The position numbers and the translations under genes are program-made. This document shows positions 43,065 to 51,603 of a stretch of DNA of 64,000 bases, in pieces; position 1 is the first letter of the stretch; every line of letters starts with the position of its first letter. The notes beneath the pieces are model-generated. The model ran no database searches. It was not told the origin of the DNA and was given only the letters and a program-made list of their open reading frames with translations. The DNA is taken from the NCBI GenBank assembly GCA_902589455.1, contig CACISX010000003.1:1-64000 (forward strand). Reading direction: 5' to 3'. This DNA is from an uncultured Pelagibacteraceae bacterium. GTDB taxonomy: Bacteria > Pseudomonadota > Alphaproteobacteria > Pelagibacterales > Pelagibacteraceae.

Positions 43065-43757
43065 ATGGAACTTCTTGCATTCGGTAAAACTGGTTGGGGT
43101 GATGAGTTATTTTACGCTACCCTGATGACAATAGCTGTATCAGTTACAGCAATGTTTATTGGTTTTTTCTTTGCATTAATTTTTACGCCTTTAAAACTTT
43201 CAAAATATAAAACTTTTAATTTAGTTGGTAATTTTTATACAACAGTAATTCGAGGAGTACCTGAACTATTAGTAATATATCTTTTCTTTTTTGGAGGAAG
43301 TGGAGCAATCATGTATGTAGCTTCTATTTTTGGTTATTATGAATACATAGAAATTAACGCATTTATTACAGGTTCAATGGCAATTGGTATTATTTCTGGT
43401 GCTTATTCAACAGAAGTATTTAGAGGCGCCATACAATCTATAGACAAAGGTCAATTTGAAGCTGCAAAGGTTCTTGGAATAAATAAGTTTGTACAATTTT
43501 ATAAAATAATATTACCTCAAATGCTGAGGTTAGCTATTCCAAATTTGAGCAATGTTTGGCAAATCACTTTAAAAGATACCTCTCTTATTTCAGTTACAGG
43601 ACTAGTCGAAATAATGAGACAATCTTATATTGCAGCTGGATCAACAAGAGATCCTTTATTCTTCTATTCATTTGCAGCAGTTTTATATCTGCTGCTTACT
43701 TACGTAAGTATGAAACTAATTAATAAATTAGAAGCTAGATATAGCAGGGGTTATTAA
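43065..43757 (+). CDS. Amino-acid ABC transporter permease (HisQ-like)
   Basis: This 230-residue inner-membrane permease of the polar amino-acid group has five hydrophobic segments. The RGVPELLVIYLFFFGG motif and the EAA loop FEAAKVLGINKFVQFYKIILP are present. It forms a heterodimer with the next protein; the stop and start overlap (the ATG of the next gene lies at the TAATG junction). The expected ATPase gene is not in the operon. Confidence 0.9.
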   Translation: MELLAFGKTGWGDELFYATLMTIAVSVTAMFIGFFFALIFTPLKLSKYKTFNLVGNFYTTVIRGVPELLVIYLFFFGGSGAIMYVASIFGYYEYIEINAFITGSMAIGIISGAYSTEVFRGAIQSIDKGQFEAAKVLGINKFVQFYKIILPQMLRLAIPNLSNVWQITLKDTSLISVTGLVEIMRQSYIAAGSTRDPLFFYSFAAVLYLLLTYVSMKLINKLEARYSRGY

Positions 43758-44434
43758 TGGATTTTGATTTAATGATCACTAGTTTCCCCAAACTATTAGG
43801 AGCAACAGTTGTCACACTAAAATTATTATCAGCATCTTTATTTTTTGGATTATTCCTAGGTCTCTTCTTTGCAATTTTAAGATTAAATAAAAATATATTT
43901 ATTAATAAATTTGCTTATGGATACTCATATATATTTAGAGGAACACCTTTGTTGGTTCAGATTTTCATCATTTATTTTGGATTAGGTCAAATTGAATATT
44001 TAAGAACAACATTTTTATGGGTGATTTTAAAAGAACCATATTGGTGTGCAATAATTGCATTTACTTTAAATACTGGCGCATATACTTCTGAAATTTTAAG
44101 ATCAGCATTTCAAACAATAAAACCAGGTATTATCGAAGCAGGAAAAAGTTTAGGAATATCAAATAAAATAATCTTTTATAAAATTCAAATTCCAATCGCC
44201 ATTCGACAATCATTACCTGCATATGGAAATGAAATAATTTTAATGATGAAAGGTACCTCTTTGGCAAGCACTGTAACATTAATGGATTTAACTGGTGTTG
44301 CTAAATATATTATTTCAACAACATTCAAACCCATTGAAGTATTTATTGTTGCTGGTGGAATTTATTTATTTATGACTTTTATAATTCATAACATTATTAA
44401 ATATTTAGAGAAAAGATACAGTTTTCAGCAATAG
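43757..44434 (+). CDS. Amino-acid ABC transporter permease (HisM-like)
   Basis: This 225-residue permease is the second membrane subunit. FRGTPLLVQIFIIYFGLGQ and the EAA loop IEAGKSLGISNKIIFYKIQIP are typical, as is NEIILMMKGTSLASTVTLMDL. It is followed, 2 bp later, by a PhyH-type dioxygenase gene in the place where a HisP-like ATPase gene usually sits. Confidence 0.9.
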   Translation: MDFDLMITSFPKLLGATVVTLKLLSASLFFGLFLGLFFAILRLNKNIFINKFAYGYSYIFRGTPLLVQIFIIYFGLGQIEYLRTTFLWVILKEPYWCAIIAFTLNTGAYTSEILRSAFQTIKPGIIEAGKSLGISNKIIFYKIQIPIAIRQSLPAYGNEIILMMKGTSLASTVTLMDLTGVAKYIISTTFKPIEVFIVAGGIYLFMTFIIHNIIKYLEKRYSFQQ

Positions 44435-44436
44435 AA

Positions 44437-45225
44437 ATGTTATTATCTGATAAACAAATTAAAGATTATCAAAATGATGGTGTCATAATTGTAAAAGATA
44501 TTTTTAAAGAATGGATTGACCCATTGAGATATGGATTTCAAAAAGTTTTAGATAATCCGAGTAAGCACGGAAGAGAGAATGTAACTGATGATAATGGAAG
44601 ATTTTTTGAGGATTATTGTAACTGGGAGAGAATAGAAGAATTTAAGGATTGTTTATATAATTCACCTGGAGCTCAAATAGTTGCAGAAGCAACTAATTCT
44701 AAATCTACTCAAATTTTTCATGAACACATTTTTATAAAGGAATCAGGTACGAATAAAGAAACCCCCTGGCATCAAGATATGCCTTATTATTGCGTTAATG
44801 GTAATGATACTGGAAGTTTTTGGATTCCATTAGATGAAGTTGATCAGAAAAATAATCTTAAATTAATTTTAGGTTCTCACAAATGGCCAAAGTTAATTAG
44901 ACCTACAAAATGGTCAAATAATAAATCTTGGTATGATGATGATAGTTCTTTTATGGATTTACCATCATCAAAAGAATTTGAAAAAAATATTTTAATCCCA
45001 GAACTAAGTTTAGGGGATGCTGTTTTATTTAATTTTAAAATTGTACATGGCTCAACAGGAAACAATTCTTCTAAATCACGAAGAGCATTTTCGATGCGAT
45101 TTATAGGAGATGATGTAAAATATATTGATAGAGGAGGGCCAACTTCACCTCCATTTGATGGGATTAATTTAAAAACTGGAGATTTTATGAGAGATGATTG
45201 GTTTCCTAAAGTTTTTAGTAGCTAG
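44437..45225 (+). CDS. Phytanoyl-CoA dioxygenase (PhyH) family Fe(II)/2-oxoglutarate oxygenase
   Basis: This 262-residue jelly-roll oxygenase has the iron ligands in ETPWHQDMPYYCVNG (H-x-D at about residues 111-113) and FKIVHGSTGNNSS (distal His near 206), followed by RRAFSMRFIGDD with the 2-oxoglutarate-binding Arg. It is located 2 bp after the HisM-like permease. The operon context suggests that it hydroxylates or demethylates the imported amino acid or a related zwitterion, much as ectoine hydroxylase belongs to this family; the substrate is not proven. Confidence 0.85.
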   Translation: MLLSDKQIKDYQNDGVIIVKDIFKEWIDPLRYGFQKVLDNPSKHGRENVTDDNGRFFEDYCNWERIEEFKDCLYNSPGAQIVAEATNSKSTQIFHEHIFIKESGTNKETPWHQDMPYYCVNGNDTGSFWIPLDEVDQKNNLKLILGSHKWPKLIRPTKWSNNKSWYDDDSSFMDLPSSKEFEKNILIPELSLGDAVLFNFKIVHGSTGNNSSKSRRAFSMRFIGDDVKYIDRGGPTSPPFDGINLKTGDFMRDDWFPKVFSS

Positions 45226-45604
45226 TATATTCTTTAATTTCTTTAATACTTGATCCAGTGTGATTATTCATTTCTAGTTTAATTTTTGCTCGGTCATCAT
45301 TTAAAAAATGAACATCTCTAGATAATTTTATAAATTTCTCACCAAAGTCCTTATTTTTTTCACAATCTCTTTTGTCGTCCTCTATAACCCAAAGTTTGCT
45401 ATTAATTTCTTTTAAATCTTGGAACAGTTTATTTAATTTATCGTCAGATTTAACATTTTTTTCTAACTGTTCTTTAAGAATCAAATGTTCATTGGATATA
45501 AATTTTAGTTTTTCTGGATCTTTAATTTTTTCTTTTTTAATTTCTAAGATTGAAATTTTGTCTAAAAGCTCACCTACTGAAACTTCTATTATAATTTTAT
45601 TCAT
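45215..45604 (-). CDS. DUF6165-like hypothetical protein
   Basis: This 129-residue helical, highly charged protein begins IIIEVSVGELLDKISILEIK and ends with DRAKIKLEMNNHTGSSIKEI, which I recall as the layout of DUF6165, a family common in envelope-sugar loci. No catalytic motif or membrane segment is visible; coiled coil is likely at about residues 15-70. It overlaps the PhyH gene by 11 bp at their 3' ends and is divergent from the glycosyltransferase gene. Confidence 0.6.
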   Translation of the reverse strand: MNKIIIEVSVGELLDKISILEIKKEKIKDPEKLKFISNEHLILKEQLEKNVKSDDKLNKLFQDLKEINSKLWVIEDDKRDCEKNKDFGEKFIKLSRDVHFLNDDRAKIKLEMNNHTGSSIKEIKEYTSY

Positions 45605-45636
45605 TAAATTTTATACTATGTTAAATTGTTAAAAAT

Positions 45637-46575
45637 ATGTCTAATATTTTAATCATTAAACATGGGTCTTTGGGTGATATAGCTCAAGCTTGTGGTGCAA
45701 TTCAAGATATTTCTGAGAATCATAAAGGAGATGAAATGCATTTGCTCACAACCACACCTTATTTTGATTTGTTTAAAAAAAATCCACATATTTCAAATGT
45801 TATTTTAGATAAGCGATTATCAAGACTAAATCTAATTTATCTATATTCATTAATGAAAAACTTAAAAAAATATAATTTTTCTAAAGTTTTCGATCTACAG
45901 AACTCGAGTAGAACAGCTTTTTATAAAAAAATTTTATTTCCAAAAGCAACAAAAGATACTTGGTCATCTACTGATACAACATTACCTGAAGGAACTACAA
46001 AACAAGATTTTGATAAAGACTCTGTTTTGTCTAGATTTGATCATCAATTAAAAAGCTCAGGTATAAATACAAATCATACTTTGAGCCCTGATTTTTCATG
46101 GAGCATAACAGACATATCTCAAATAAAAAATTACCATCAATTGGATAAATATATTCTGCTTTTTCCATTTTGTTCCCCTCATTTAACTTCAAAGAAATGG
46201 CCATATTATAATGAGCTAATTTCTATGATTAATGAAAAGTTAGAAAACAAATTTAAAGTAGTAATTGCACCTGGACCGAGTGAAATTAAAGAAGCTTCGA
46301 ATGTTAATGCTCTCTGTGTTTTAGATAATGGTAAAGCTTTAGATATTTCTCAGTTAGCAACATTAATTAAAGGTAGTTCATTTGTTGTTGCAAATGATAC
46401 TGGGCCAGCACATATGACAGCTCATTTGGGAGCAAAGGGTATAGCTTTATTTGGTTCACACACAACTGCAAAAAAAGTAAGTATTGAAAGAGAAAATTTT
46501 AAAGCAATACAAGTTGATGATTTATCAAAACTTTCGACGGAAAAAGTATTTGATAGGTTGAAATCAATTCAATAA
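45637..46575 (+). CDS. Glycosyltransferase family 9 (heptosyltransferase-like)
   Basis: This 312-residue cytoplasmic enzyme shows the GT9 layout: NILIIKHGSLGDIAQACGAI at the N terminus, FPFCSPHLTSKKWPYYNELI, then VIAPGPSEIKEA and FVVANDTGPAHMTAHLGAK (the D-T-G-P-x-H motif for ADP-heptose binding), ending IALFGSHTT. It probably adds heptose or a related sugar to the lipopolysaccharide core. Located 25 bp before kdsB, so the two form a lipopolysaccharide-core unit. Confidence 0.88.
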   Translation: MSNILIIKHGSLGDIAQACGAIQDISENHKGDEMHLLTTTPYFDLFKKNPHISNVILDKRLSRLNLIYLYSLMKNLKKYNFSKVFDLQNSSRTAFYKKILFPKATKDTWSSTDTTLPEGTTKQDFDKDSVLSRFDHQLKSSGINTNHTLSPDFSWSITDISQIKNYHQLDKYILLFPFCSPHLTSKKWPYYNELISMINEKLENKFKVVIAPGPSEIKEASNVNALCVLDNGKALDISQLATLIKGSSFVVANDTGPAHMTAHLGAKGIALFGSHTTAKKVSIERENFKAIQVDDLSKLSTEKVFDRLKSIQ

Positions 46576-46600
46576 TAAAATAATCATCTAGTAAATTTAT

Positions 46601-47332
46601 ATGAAATACATTGTAGTTATACCAGCGAGGTACAAGTCAAAAAGATTACCAGGAAAACCATTAGCAAATATTGGTGGATTACCAATGATTGTTAGGACCT
46701 ATAATCAATGTGCAAAGGTTGTAAATAAAAACAAAATAATTGTAGCTACAGATAGTTTAAAAATTAAAAAAGTTTGTGATCAGTATAAAATAAAATCTAT
46801 AATTACCTCAAACAGATGTTTAACTGGGACCGATAGAGTTGCTGAAGTAGCAAAAAAAATTAAATGTAGCTTTTATATTAATGTTCAAGGAGATGAACCT
46901 TTTTTTAATCCAAATGATTTAAAAATGTTAATTAAAGAAGCTACAAAAAAACCAAAAGAAGTAATTAACGGTTATGCAGAAATTAAGGATAGAAAATTAT
47001 TTTTTAGCTCTTCAATACCAAAGGTAGTATTTGATAAAAAAAGCTATCTTCTCTACATGTCAAGAGGACCTATTCCATCGAACAAAGCATCAGATTTTAT
47101 AAAAGCCTGGAGACAAGTATGTGCTTATTCTTTTCCAAGGAAAGCACTGTTTGATTTTGCCAAAACTAAAAACAAAACACCTATTGAGTCTTTAGAAGAT
47201 ATTGAAATTCTAAGATTTTTAGAGCAAGGCTATAAAGTTAAAATGATTAAAATGTCGAACAAATCCTTAGCAGTAGATAATACTGAAGATTTAGAAAAAG
47301 CTAAAATTTATTTGAAATTTAAAAAACTTTAA
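46601..47332 (+). CDS. kdsB: 3-deoxy-manno-octulosonate cytidylyltransferase
   Basis: This 243-residue enzyme activates Kdo as CMP-Kdo for lipopolysaccharide inner core. The N-terminal VVIPARYKSKRLPGKPLANI, YINVQGDEPFFNP (metal-binding Asp) and SRGPIPSN plus QVCAYSFPRKALFDFA are typical. The C-terminal ends SLAVDNTEDLEKAK. It is slightly shorter than E. coli KdsB (248). The stop overlaps the convergent AbrB-family gene by 4 bp. Confidence 0.92.
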   Translation: MKYIVVIPARYKSKRLPGKPLANIGGLPMIVRTYNQCAKVVNKNKIIVATDSLKIKKVCDQYKIKSIITSNRCLTGTDRVAEVAKKIKCSFYINVQGDEPFFNPNDLKMLIKEATKKPKEVINGYAEIKDRKLFFSSSIPKVVFDKKSYLLYMSRGPIPSNKASDFIKAWRQVCAYSFPRKALFDFAKTKNKTPIESLEDIEILRFLEQGYKVKMIKMSNKSLAVDNTEDLEKAKIYLKFKKL

Positions 47333-48405
47333 TTTCTATATTTTTTCAATATTTTTAAAAATACTGGAACAGTGAAAAGAATAAAAAGTAATCTTATTAT
47401 ATGATGAAACGCAACAAAATCAGGATCTAAATCAAAAGCAATTGCTATCACCGCAACCTCATAAATTCCACCGGGACTAAAAGATAATATTAAAGTTAAA
47501 ATATTAGTATCAATAAAGAATGTTGCTACATAAGCTGCAATTAACCCTAAAAGTACCAAAATAGTTGTTGCTACAATGCTGTGGAGTGAATTATTTGCTA
47601 TCTCTTTAACAGTTTTTTCAGCAAATCTACATCCAACAGAAGATCCAAGAATTAATAGACAAAAATTTATTGTTTCGTCTGGCAATTTATATGAAGCTAT
47701 ATCTGCAATTTGCAATAAACCACTGGCAAATAAAGTGCCAGATAGTAAAGCTGCAGGAATTTTAATTTTATCGAAAACCAAAATAAAAAACAATGATGCA
47801 ACAATAAGTAAAATTAAATTTATATGATTTTGTGCTAAATAATTGAAGTCATCATTTAACAAAACATTGTTGTCAGTATTATTTACTATAATAAATGGAA
47901 TTACAGTTATTATGATAATTAATCTAATTAGATGAGAAGTTGCAACTTGTGATAAATCTGTTTTTTCATTTTCAGCTAAAATCATTAAAGGACCTAATGC
48001 ACCGGGTGCTGCTGAAAAGATTGAGGCTTTTTCTCCATAATTTGCAAATTTTTGAAGATATTTTGCAACAATTAAAATACAAATTATTATGTAGATTAAC
48101 ATAATTAGTGAAGTCCAAATCCAATTTAACATTTGATTAAATAGATTTTGATCTATGTAATTTCCAATATGTAAGCCTAAAATTATTAAAATAAAGCTTA
48201 ATACAATTTTAGGCATAATTATTTTTAGACCCGATAAAGCTGCAATAGATGTAATGATCATAGGCCCTAAAAACCAAGCCAAAGGAATATTAAAATAATC
48301 TGCAATAATTGCACTAGGAATAGAAATTATTAGAACAGAAATAAATTTAAATGAAAAAACTTGTTTTACATTCTCAAGATAAAAAGTGATTTGATGTTTA
48401 ATCAT
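47329..48405 (-). CDS. AbrB family membrane protein (putative transporter/regulator)
   Basis: This 358-residue integral membrane protein has about ten hydrophobic segments in two repeats. LAWFLGPMIITSIAALSGLK and SAAPGALGPLMILAENEKTD in the first half and LLSFSPGGIYEVAVIAIAFDLDP (as LILSFSPGGIYEVAVIAIAF) in the second are the signature of the AbrB duplication family. The transported compound is unknown. It is convergent with kdsB and divergent from the tctC gene. Confidence 0.85.
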   Translation of the reverse strand: MIKHQITFYLENVKQVFSFKFISVLIISIPSAIIADYFNIPLAWFLGPMIITSIAALSGLKIIMPKIVLSFILIILGLHIGNYIDQNLFNQMLNWIWTSLIMLIYIIICILIVAKYLQKFANYGEKASIFSAAPGALGPLMILAENEKTDLSQVATSHLIRLIIIITVIPFIIVNNTDNNVLLNDDFNYLAQNHINLILLIVASLFFILVFDKIKIPAALLSGTLFASGLLQIADIASYKLPDETINFCLLILGSSVGCRFAEKTVKEIANNSLHSIVATTILVLLGLIAAYVATFFIDTNILTLILSFSPGGIYEVAVIAIAFDLDPDFVAFHHIIRLLFILFTVPVFLKILKKYRN

Positions 48406-48588
48406 TCATTAAGCTTCTATCATCAACTTTTTAAAAGATAAGAAAAAATAAATTAAAAAATAGTGAATAAAGAGAAAATTTAATAAGTAAAAAAAATAAA
48501 ATAGCATATTTAATTGATATTTTTTTTATTAATTTATTTTCAATTAAGAGTTGTGTTACTGAATTACAGGTTGAATTAACATTAAGAC

Positions 48589-48594
48589 TATAAT
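48589..48594 (+). promoter_or_regulatory. Candidate -10 box of the tctCBA operon
   Basis: A perfect TATAAT lies 35 bp before the tctC start in the 223-bp spacer 48406-48628. The best -35 candidate is TTACAG at 48564-48569 with a long 19-bp spacing. A GAGAGGGAT ribosome-binding site follows before the ATG. The remainder of the spacer is a featureless AT-rich stretch. Confidence 0.45.
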
Positions 48595-48628
48595 TAACTA
48601 CCATTTTTAAATTAGAGAGGGATAAATA

Positions 48629-49609
48629 ATGAAAAACTTAAAAAAAATAGTTTCAGTATTATTCTCAGCAATCCTATTATTTTCAGCAACAACATCAAGC
48701 TCAGTAGCAATTGATAAATTGCACTTTGTAATTGGTGGTGGTGCTGGTGGTGGTTGGGATGGAACTGCTAGAGGTACTGGAGAGGCTTTAACAAAAGCTG
48801 GTATGTTAAATAGTGCATCATTTGAAAATATGTCAGGTGGTGGTGGTGGTAAAGCATTAGCTTACATGATTAACACTAAACCTGCTAATACAGTTTTAGT
48901 TCAATCAACACCATTAGTATTAAGATCAATTACTAGACACAAAGGTTATGTAAAAGGTAGTGGGACTTTATCTTACAAAGATGTAGTGCCAATCGCTGGT
49001 GTAATTGGTGACTATGGAGCTATTGCAGTTGCAAAAAGTTCATCTTTTAAAAATTTTAAAGATGTAGTTAATGCATATAAAAAAGATCCAAGCTCAGTTA
49101 AAATGGCTGGCGGATCAGTAAGAGGAAGTATGGACCATTTAATTGGTGCTTTAGCTTTCCAAGCTGCAGGAGCAGATCCAAACGCTGTTCAATACATTCC
49201 TTATGACGCTGGTGGAAAAGCTTTAGCTGGACTTTTATCTGGAGAAACTCAAATCATTTCAACTGGTTTAGGTGAATTGATGGGTGCAAGAGACCAAGTA
49301 AGAATTATTGGTATTACTGCTCCTTCAAGAGTTTCTGATGCACCTGATGCACCAACTCTTAAAGAACAAGGATATGATGTACAATTCGTTAACTGGAGAG
49401 GTTTTTTTGGCCCTCCAGGTATGAGTAATGCTGATAGATCAGCTATTGCAAAAATGCTTGGCGATGTACAAAAAACTCCTGAATGGGAAACTGTCAGAGC
49501 AAGAAATGCTTGGGTTAATATTTATAACCCAGAAGGTAAGTTTGTTTCTTTCTTAGAAAAACAAACTCAAGAAATGACAGCTCTTATGAAAAAACTAGGA
49601 GTAATATAA
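48629..49609 (+). CDS. tctC: Tripartite tricarboxylate transporter substrate-binding protein (TctC)
   Basis: This 326-residue periplasmic binding protein has a signal peptide (MKNLKKIVSVLFSAILLFSA, cleavage near SSVA). The start DKLHFVIGGGAGGGWDGTAR and the ENMSGGGGGKALAYM block are typical of the Bug/TctC ligand pocket; YIPYDAGGKALAGLLSGE and WRGFFGPPGMSN follow. A strong GAGAGGG ribosome-binding site supports the start. It is likely to bind a carboxylic acid. A short inverted repeat lies at its stop, before tctB. Confidence 0.92.
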   Translation: MKNLKKIVSVLFSAILLFSATTSSSVAIDKLHFVIGGGAGGGWDGTARGTGEALTKAGMLNSASFENMSGGGGGKALAYMINTKPANTVLVQSTPLVLRSITRHKGYVKGSGTLSYKDVVPIAGVIGDYGAIAVAKSSSFKNFKDVVNAYKKDPSSVKMAGGSVRGSMDHLIGALAFQAAGADPNAVQYIPYDAGGKALAGLLSGETQIISTGLGELMGARDQVRIIGITAPSRVSDAPDAPTLKEQGYDVQFVNWRGFFGPPGMSNADRSAIAKMLGDVQKTPEWETVRARNAWVNIYNPEGKFVSFLEKQTQEMTALMKKLGVI

Positions 49610-49622
49610 TCCTAAGGATTAT
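49606..49622 (+). terminator. Short hairpin at the end of tctC
   Basis: A 7-bp inverted repeat (49606-49612 with 49616-49622) with a 3-base loop spans the TAA of tctC. It is AT-rich apart from two G-C pairs and lacks a T run, so it is weak on its own; it is listed because four other binding-protein genes here carry hairpins at the same place. Confidence 0.3.
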
Positions 49623-49636
49623 TTGAAATTAGAGCA

Positions 49637-50107
49637 GTGAATATAAATACTACAAAAATTATATCACTGCTCTTTTTTATATTTTCAGCATTTTATTTAT
49701 ATACCGCTTATCAAATACAAGTTTTTGCATTTGACGAAAATGCGCCATTTAATGCCAGAACATTTCCAATTTATTTAGGTTATGCAGGATTATTTTTTTC
49801 TGGATTAAAACTTATTTTACCAGACCCAAATACAATTAAAGTTGATCATAAAAACCTAGAGTATAAAAAAACAGGTATTCTTATACTCATTGCAATTATT
49901 TATGGAGCTACAATTTTAAAAGTTGGTTATTTTTTAACCACTTCTTTATTTTTATTTGCTTCATATTATTTTTTAGGAGAACGAAGATGGATTTTAATGT
50001 TTTTATTATCTTTTCCATTTGTTGCTGCTTTTATGTATCTCCTTCATGGTATTCTTGATATTTATTTGAGGGATCCATTTTTAAAATCAATTGGAGTTAT
50101 GGGATGA
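49637..50107 (+). CDS. tctB: Tripartite tricarboxylate transporter small subunit (TctB)
   Basis: This 156-residue membrane protein starts at GTG 49637 (MNINTTKIISLLF); no ATG fits better. Four hydrophobic segments, with NARTFPIYLGYAGLFFSG and the C-terminal FVAAFMYLLHGILDIYLR that match TctB. It stabilises the large subunit TctA; the genes overlap by 4 bp. Confidence 0.85.
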   Translation: MNINTTKIISLLFFIFSAFYLYTAYQIQVFAFDENAPFNARTFPIYLGYAGLFFSGLKLILPDPNTIKVDHKNLEYKKTGILILIAIIYGATILKVGYFLTTSLFLFASYYFLGERRWILMFLLSFPFVAAFMYLLHGILDIYLRDPFLKSIGVMG

Positions 50108-51603
50108 TTGAAGGAATATTAATTGGATTAACTACAGCACTTACAATTCAAAATATATTAATGGTTATGGTTGGTTGTTTCTTTGGAACAATTATAGGAA
50201 TGTTACCAGGCCTTGGTCCAATGACTGCTATTGCTTTAATGATACCTATTACTTATGGTTTTGATCCAGCAACTGGATTGATTTTAATGGCAGGTGTTTA
50301 TTATGGAGCTGTCTTTGGTGGATCTACATCCTCTATACTATTAAATGCACCAGGTGTTCCAGGTACTGTTGCTACTTCATTTGATGGATATCCAATGGCA
50401 CAACAAGGTAAAGCAGGAAAAGCTTTAGCTATTGCTGCATGGAGTTCGTTTGCAGGTGGAACATTATCTGCAATTTATTTATTGTTTATGGCACCAAGTT
50501 TATCAAAAGTAAGTTTATCTTTTAGATCACCAGATTATTTTGCTTTAATGATTTTAGGTTTAACCGCGATTGCTGCTTTTTCATCTAAAGGACAATTTTT
50601 AAAAGCAATGATGATGGTAGTTCTTGGCTTAATGTTAGCTTCTGTTGGTCAAGATAGCTTATCAGATATTACAAGATTTACATTTGATAATATGAATTTA
50701 ACTGATGGGATTAGCTTTGTACTTGTTGTGATGGCAACCTTTGCAATGAGTGAAGCTTTAACAATTATCTTAAAAAGAAACGATCCTACTAGTGCTGCTA
50801 AACAGGTTTCATTAACTGAATTAGGTTCAATTAAGATTAACAAAGAGGAAAGAACCAAAATGTACAAAACAATTCCAAGATCATCTGTAATTGGCTTTTT
50901 AATTGGTGTTCTTCCAGGAGCTGGTGCAACAATTGCATCTTTTTTAGCTTATGGAATGGAACGAAACGTAGTCAGTGATGAAGAGAAAGAAAAATTTGGA
51001 AAAGGAAGTGTTAACGGTTTATCTGCACCAGAAACTGCAAATAATGCAGCTTGTTCAGGATCATTTGTTCCAATGCTTACACTAGGTATTCCTGGAAGTG
51101 GAACTACAGCTGTCATGCTAGGAGCTTTATTGGGTTTTGGAGTTCAGCCTGGTCCTAGACTTTATATGACTAATCCAGAAATTTTTTGGTCAATAATTAT
51201 GTCCATGTACATTGGAATGGTAATATTATTAATATTAAATTTACCGCTCATTCCTTACATTGCTAGAATTCTTGCAGTTCCTAAAAATTACTTAATCCCT
51301 TTAATCTTATTCTTCTCTGTTACAGGTATTTATGTAATGTCATTTAATAATTTTGATATTTATTTAATGATTGGAATTGCTGTAGTTGCAACATTCTTAA
51401 GACTATACGATTTTCCAATGCCTCCTCTTATATTAGCATTTGTTCTTGGTGGACTGATGGAGGAAAATTTAAGAAGATCTTTGTTATTAAGTAATGGTTC
51501 TTGGGAATTTTTATGGGATAGAACTTTAACTGCCTGCATACTTGCAACAACAATTTTAATTGTTATTTGGCACATTTATAAAACTTTTAAGAAAAAAATT
51601 TAA
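50104..51603 (+). CDS. tctA: Tripartite tricarboxylate transporter large permease (TctA)
   Basis: This 499-residue membrane protein has about twelve hydrophobic segments. The duplicated TctA motif occurs as GMLPGLGPMTAIALMIP and FLIGVLPGAGATIASFLAYG, and YGAVFGGSTSSILLNAPGVPG and TLGIPGSGTTAVMLGALLG are family blocks. It carries the cation-driven transport of the acid delivered by TctC. It overlaps the convergent glycosyltransferase gene by 4 bp. Confidence 0.95.
   Translation: MIEGILIGLTTALTIQNILMVMVGCFFGTIIGMLPGLGPMTAIALMIPITYGFDPATGLILMAGVYYGAVFGGSTSSILLNAPGVPGTVATSFDGYPMAQQGKAGKALAIAAWSSFAGGTLSAIYLLFMAPSLSKVSLSFRSPDYFALMILGLTAIAAFSSKGQFLKAMMMVVLGLMLASVGQDSLSDITRFTFDNMNLTDGISFVLVVMATFAMSEALTIILKRNDPTSAAKQVSLTELGSIKINKEERTKMYKTIPRSSVIGFLIGVLPGAGATIASFLAYGMERNVVSDEEKEKFGKGSVNGLSAPETANNAACSGSFVPMLTLGIPGSGTTAVMLGALLGFGVQPGPRLYMTNPEIFWSIIMSMYIGMVILLILNLPLIPYIARILAVPKNYLIPLILFFSVTGIYVMSFNNFDIYLMIGIAVVATFLRLYDFPMPPLILAFVLGGLMEENLRRSLLLSNGSWEFLWDRTLTACILATTILIVIWHIYKTFKKKI

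Noticed and set aside
48406-48628. AT-rich spacer before tctC examined for a riboswitch or small RNA.
   Set aside because: Apart from a -10 box and a ribosome-binding site I find no stable paired structure or conserved aptamer core.
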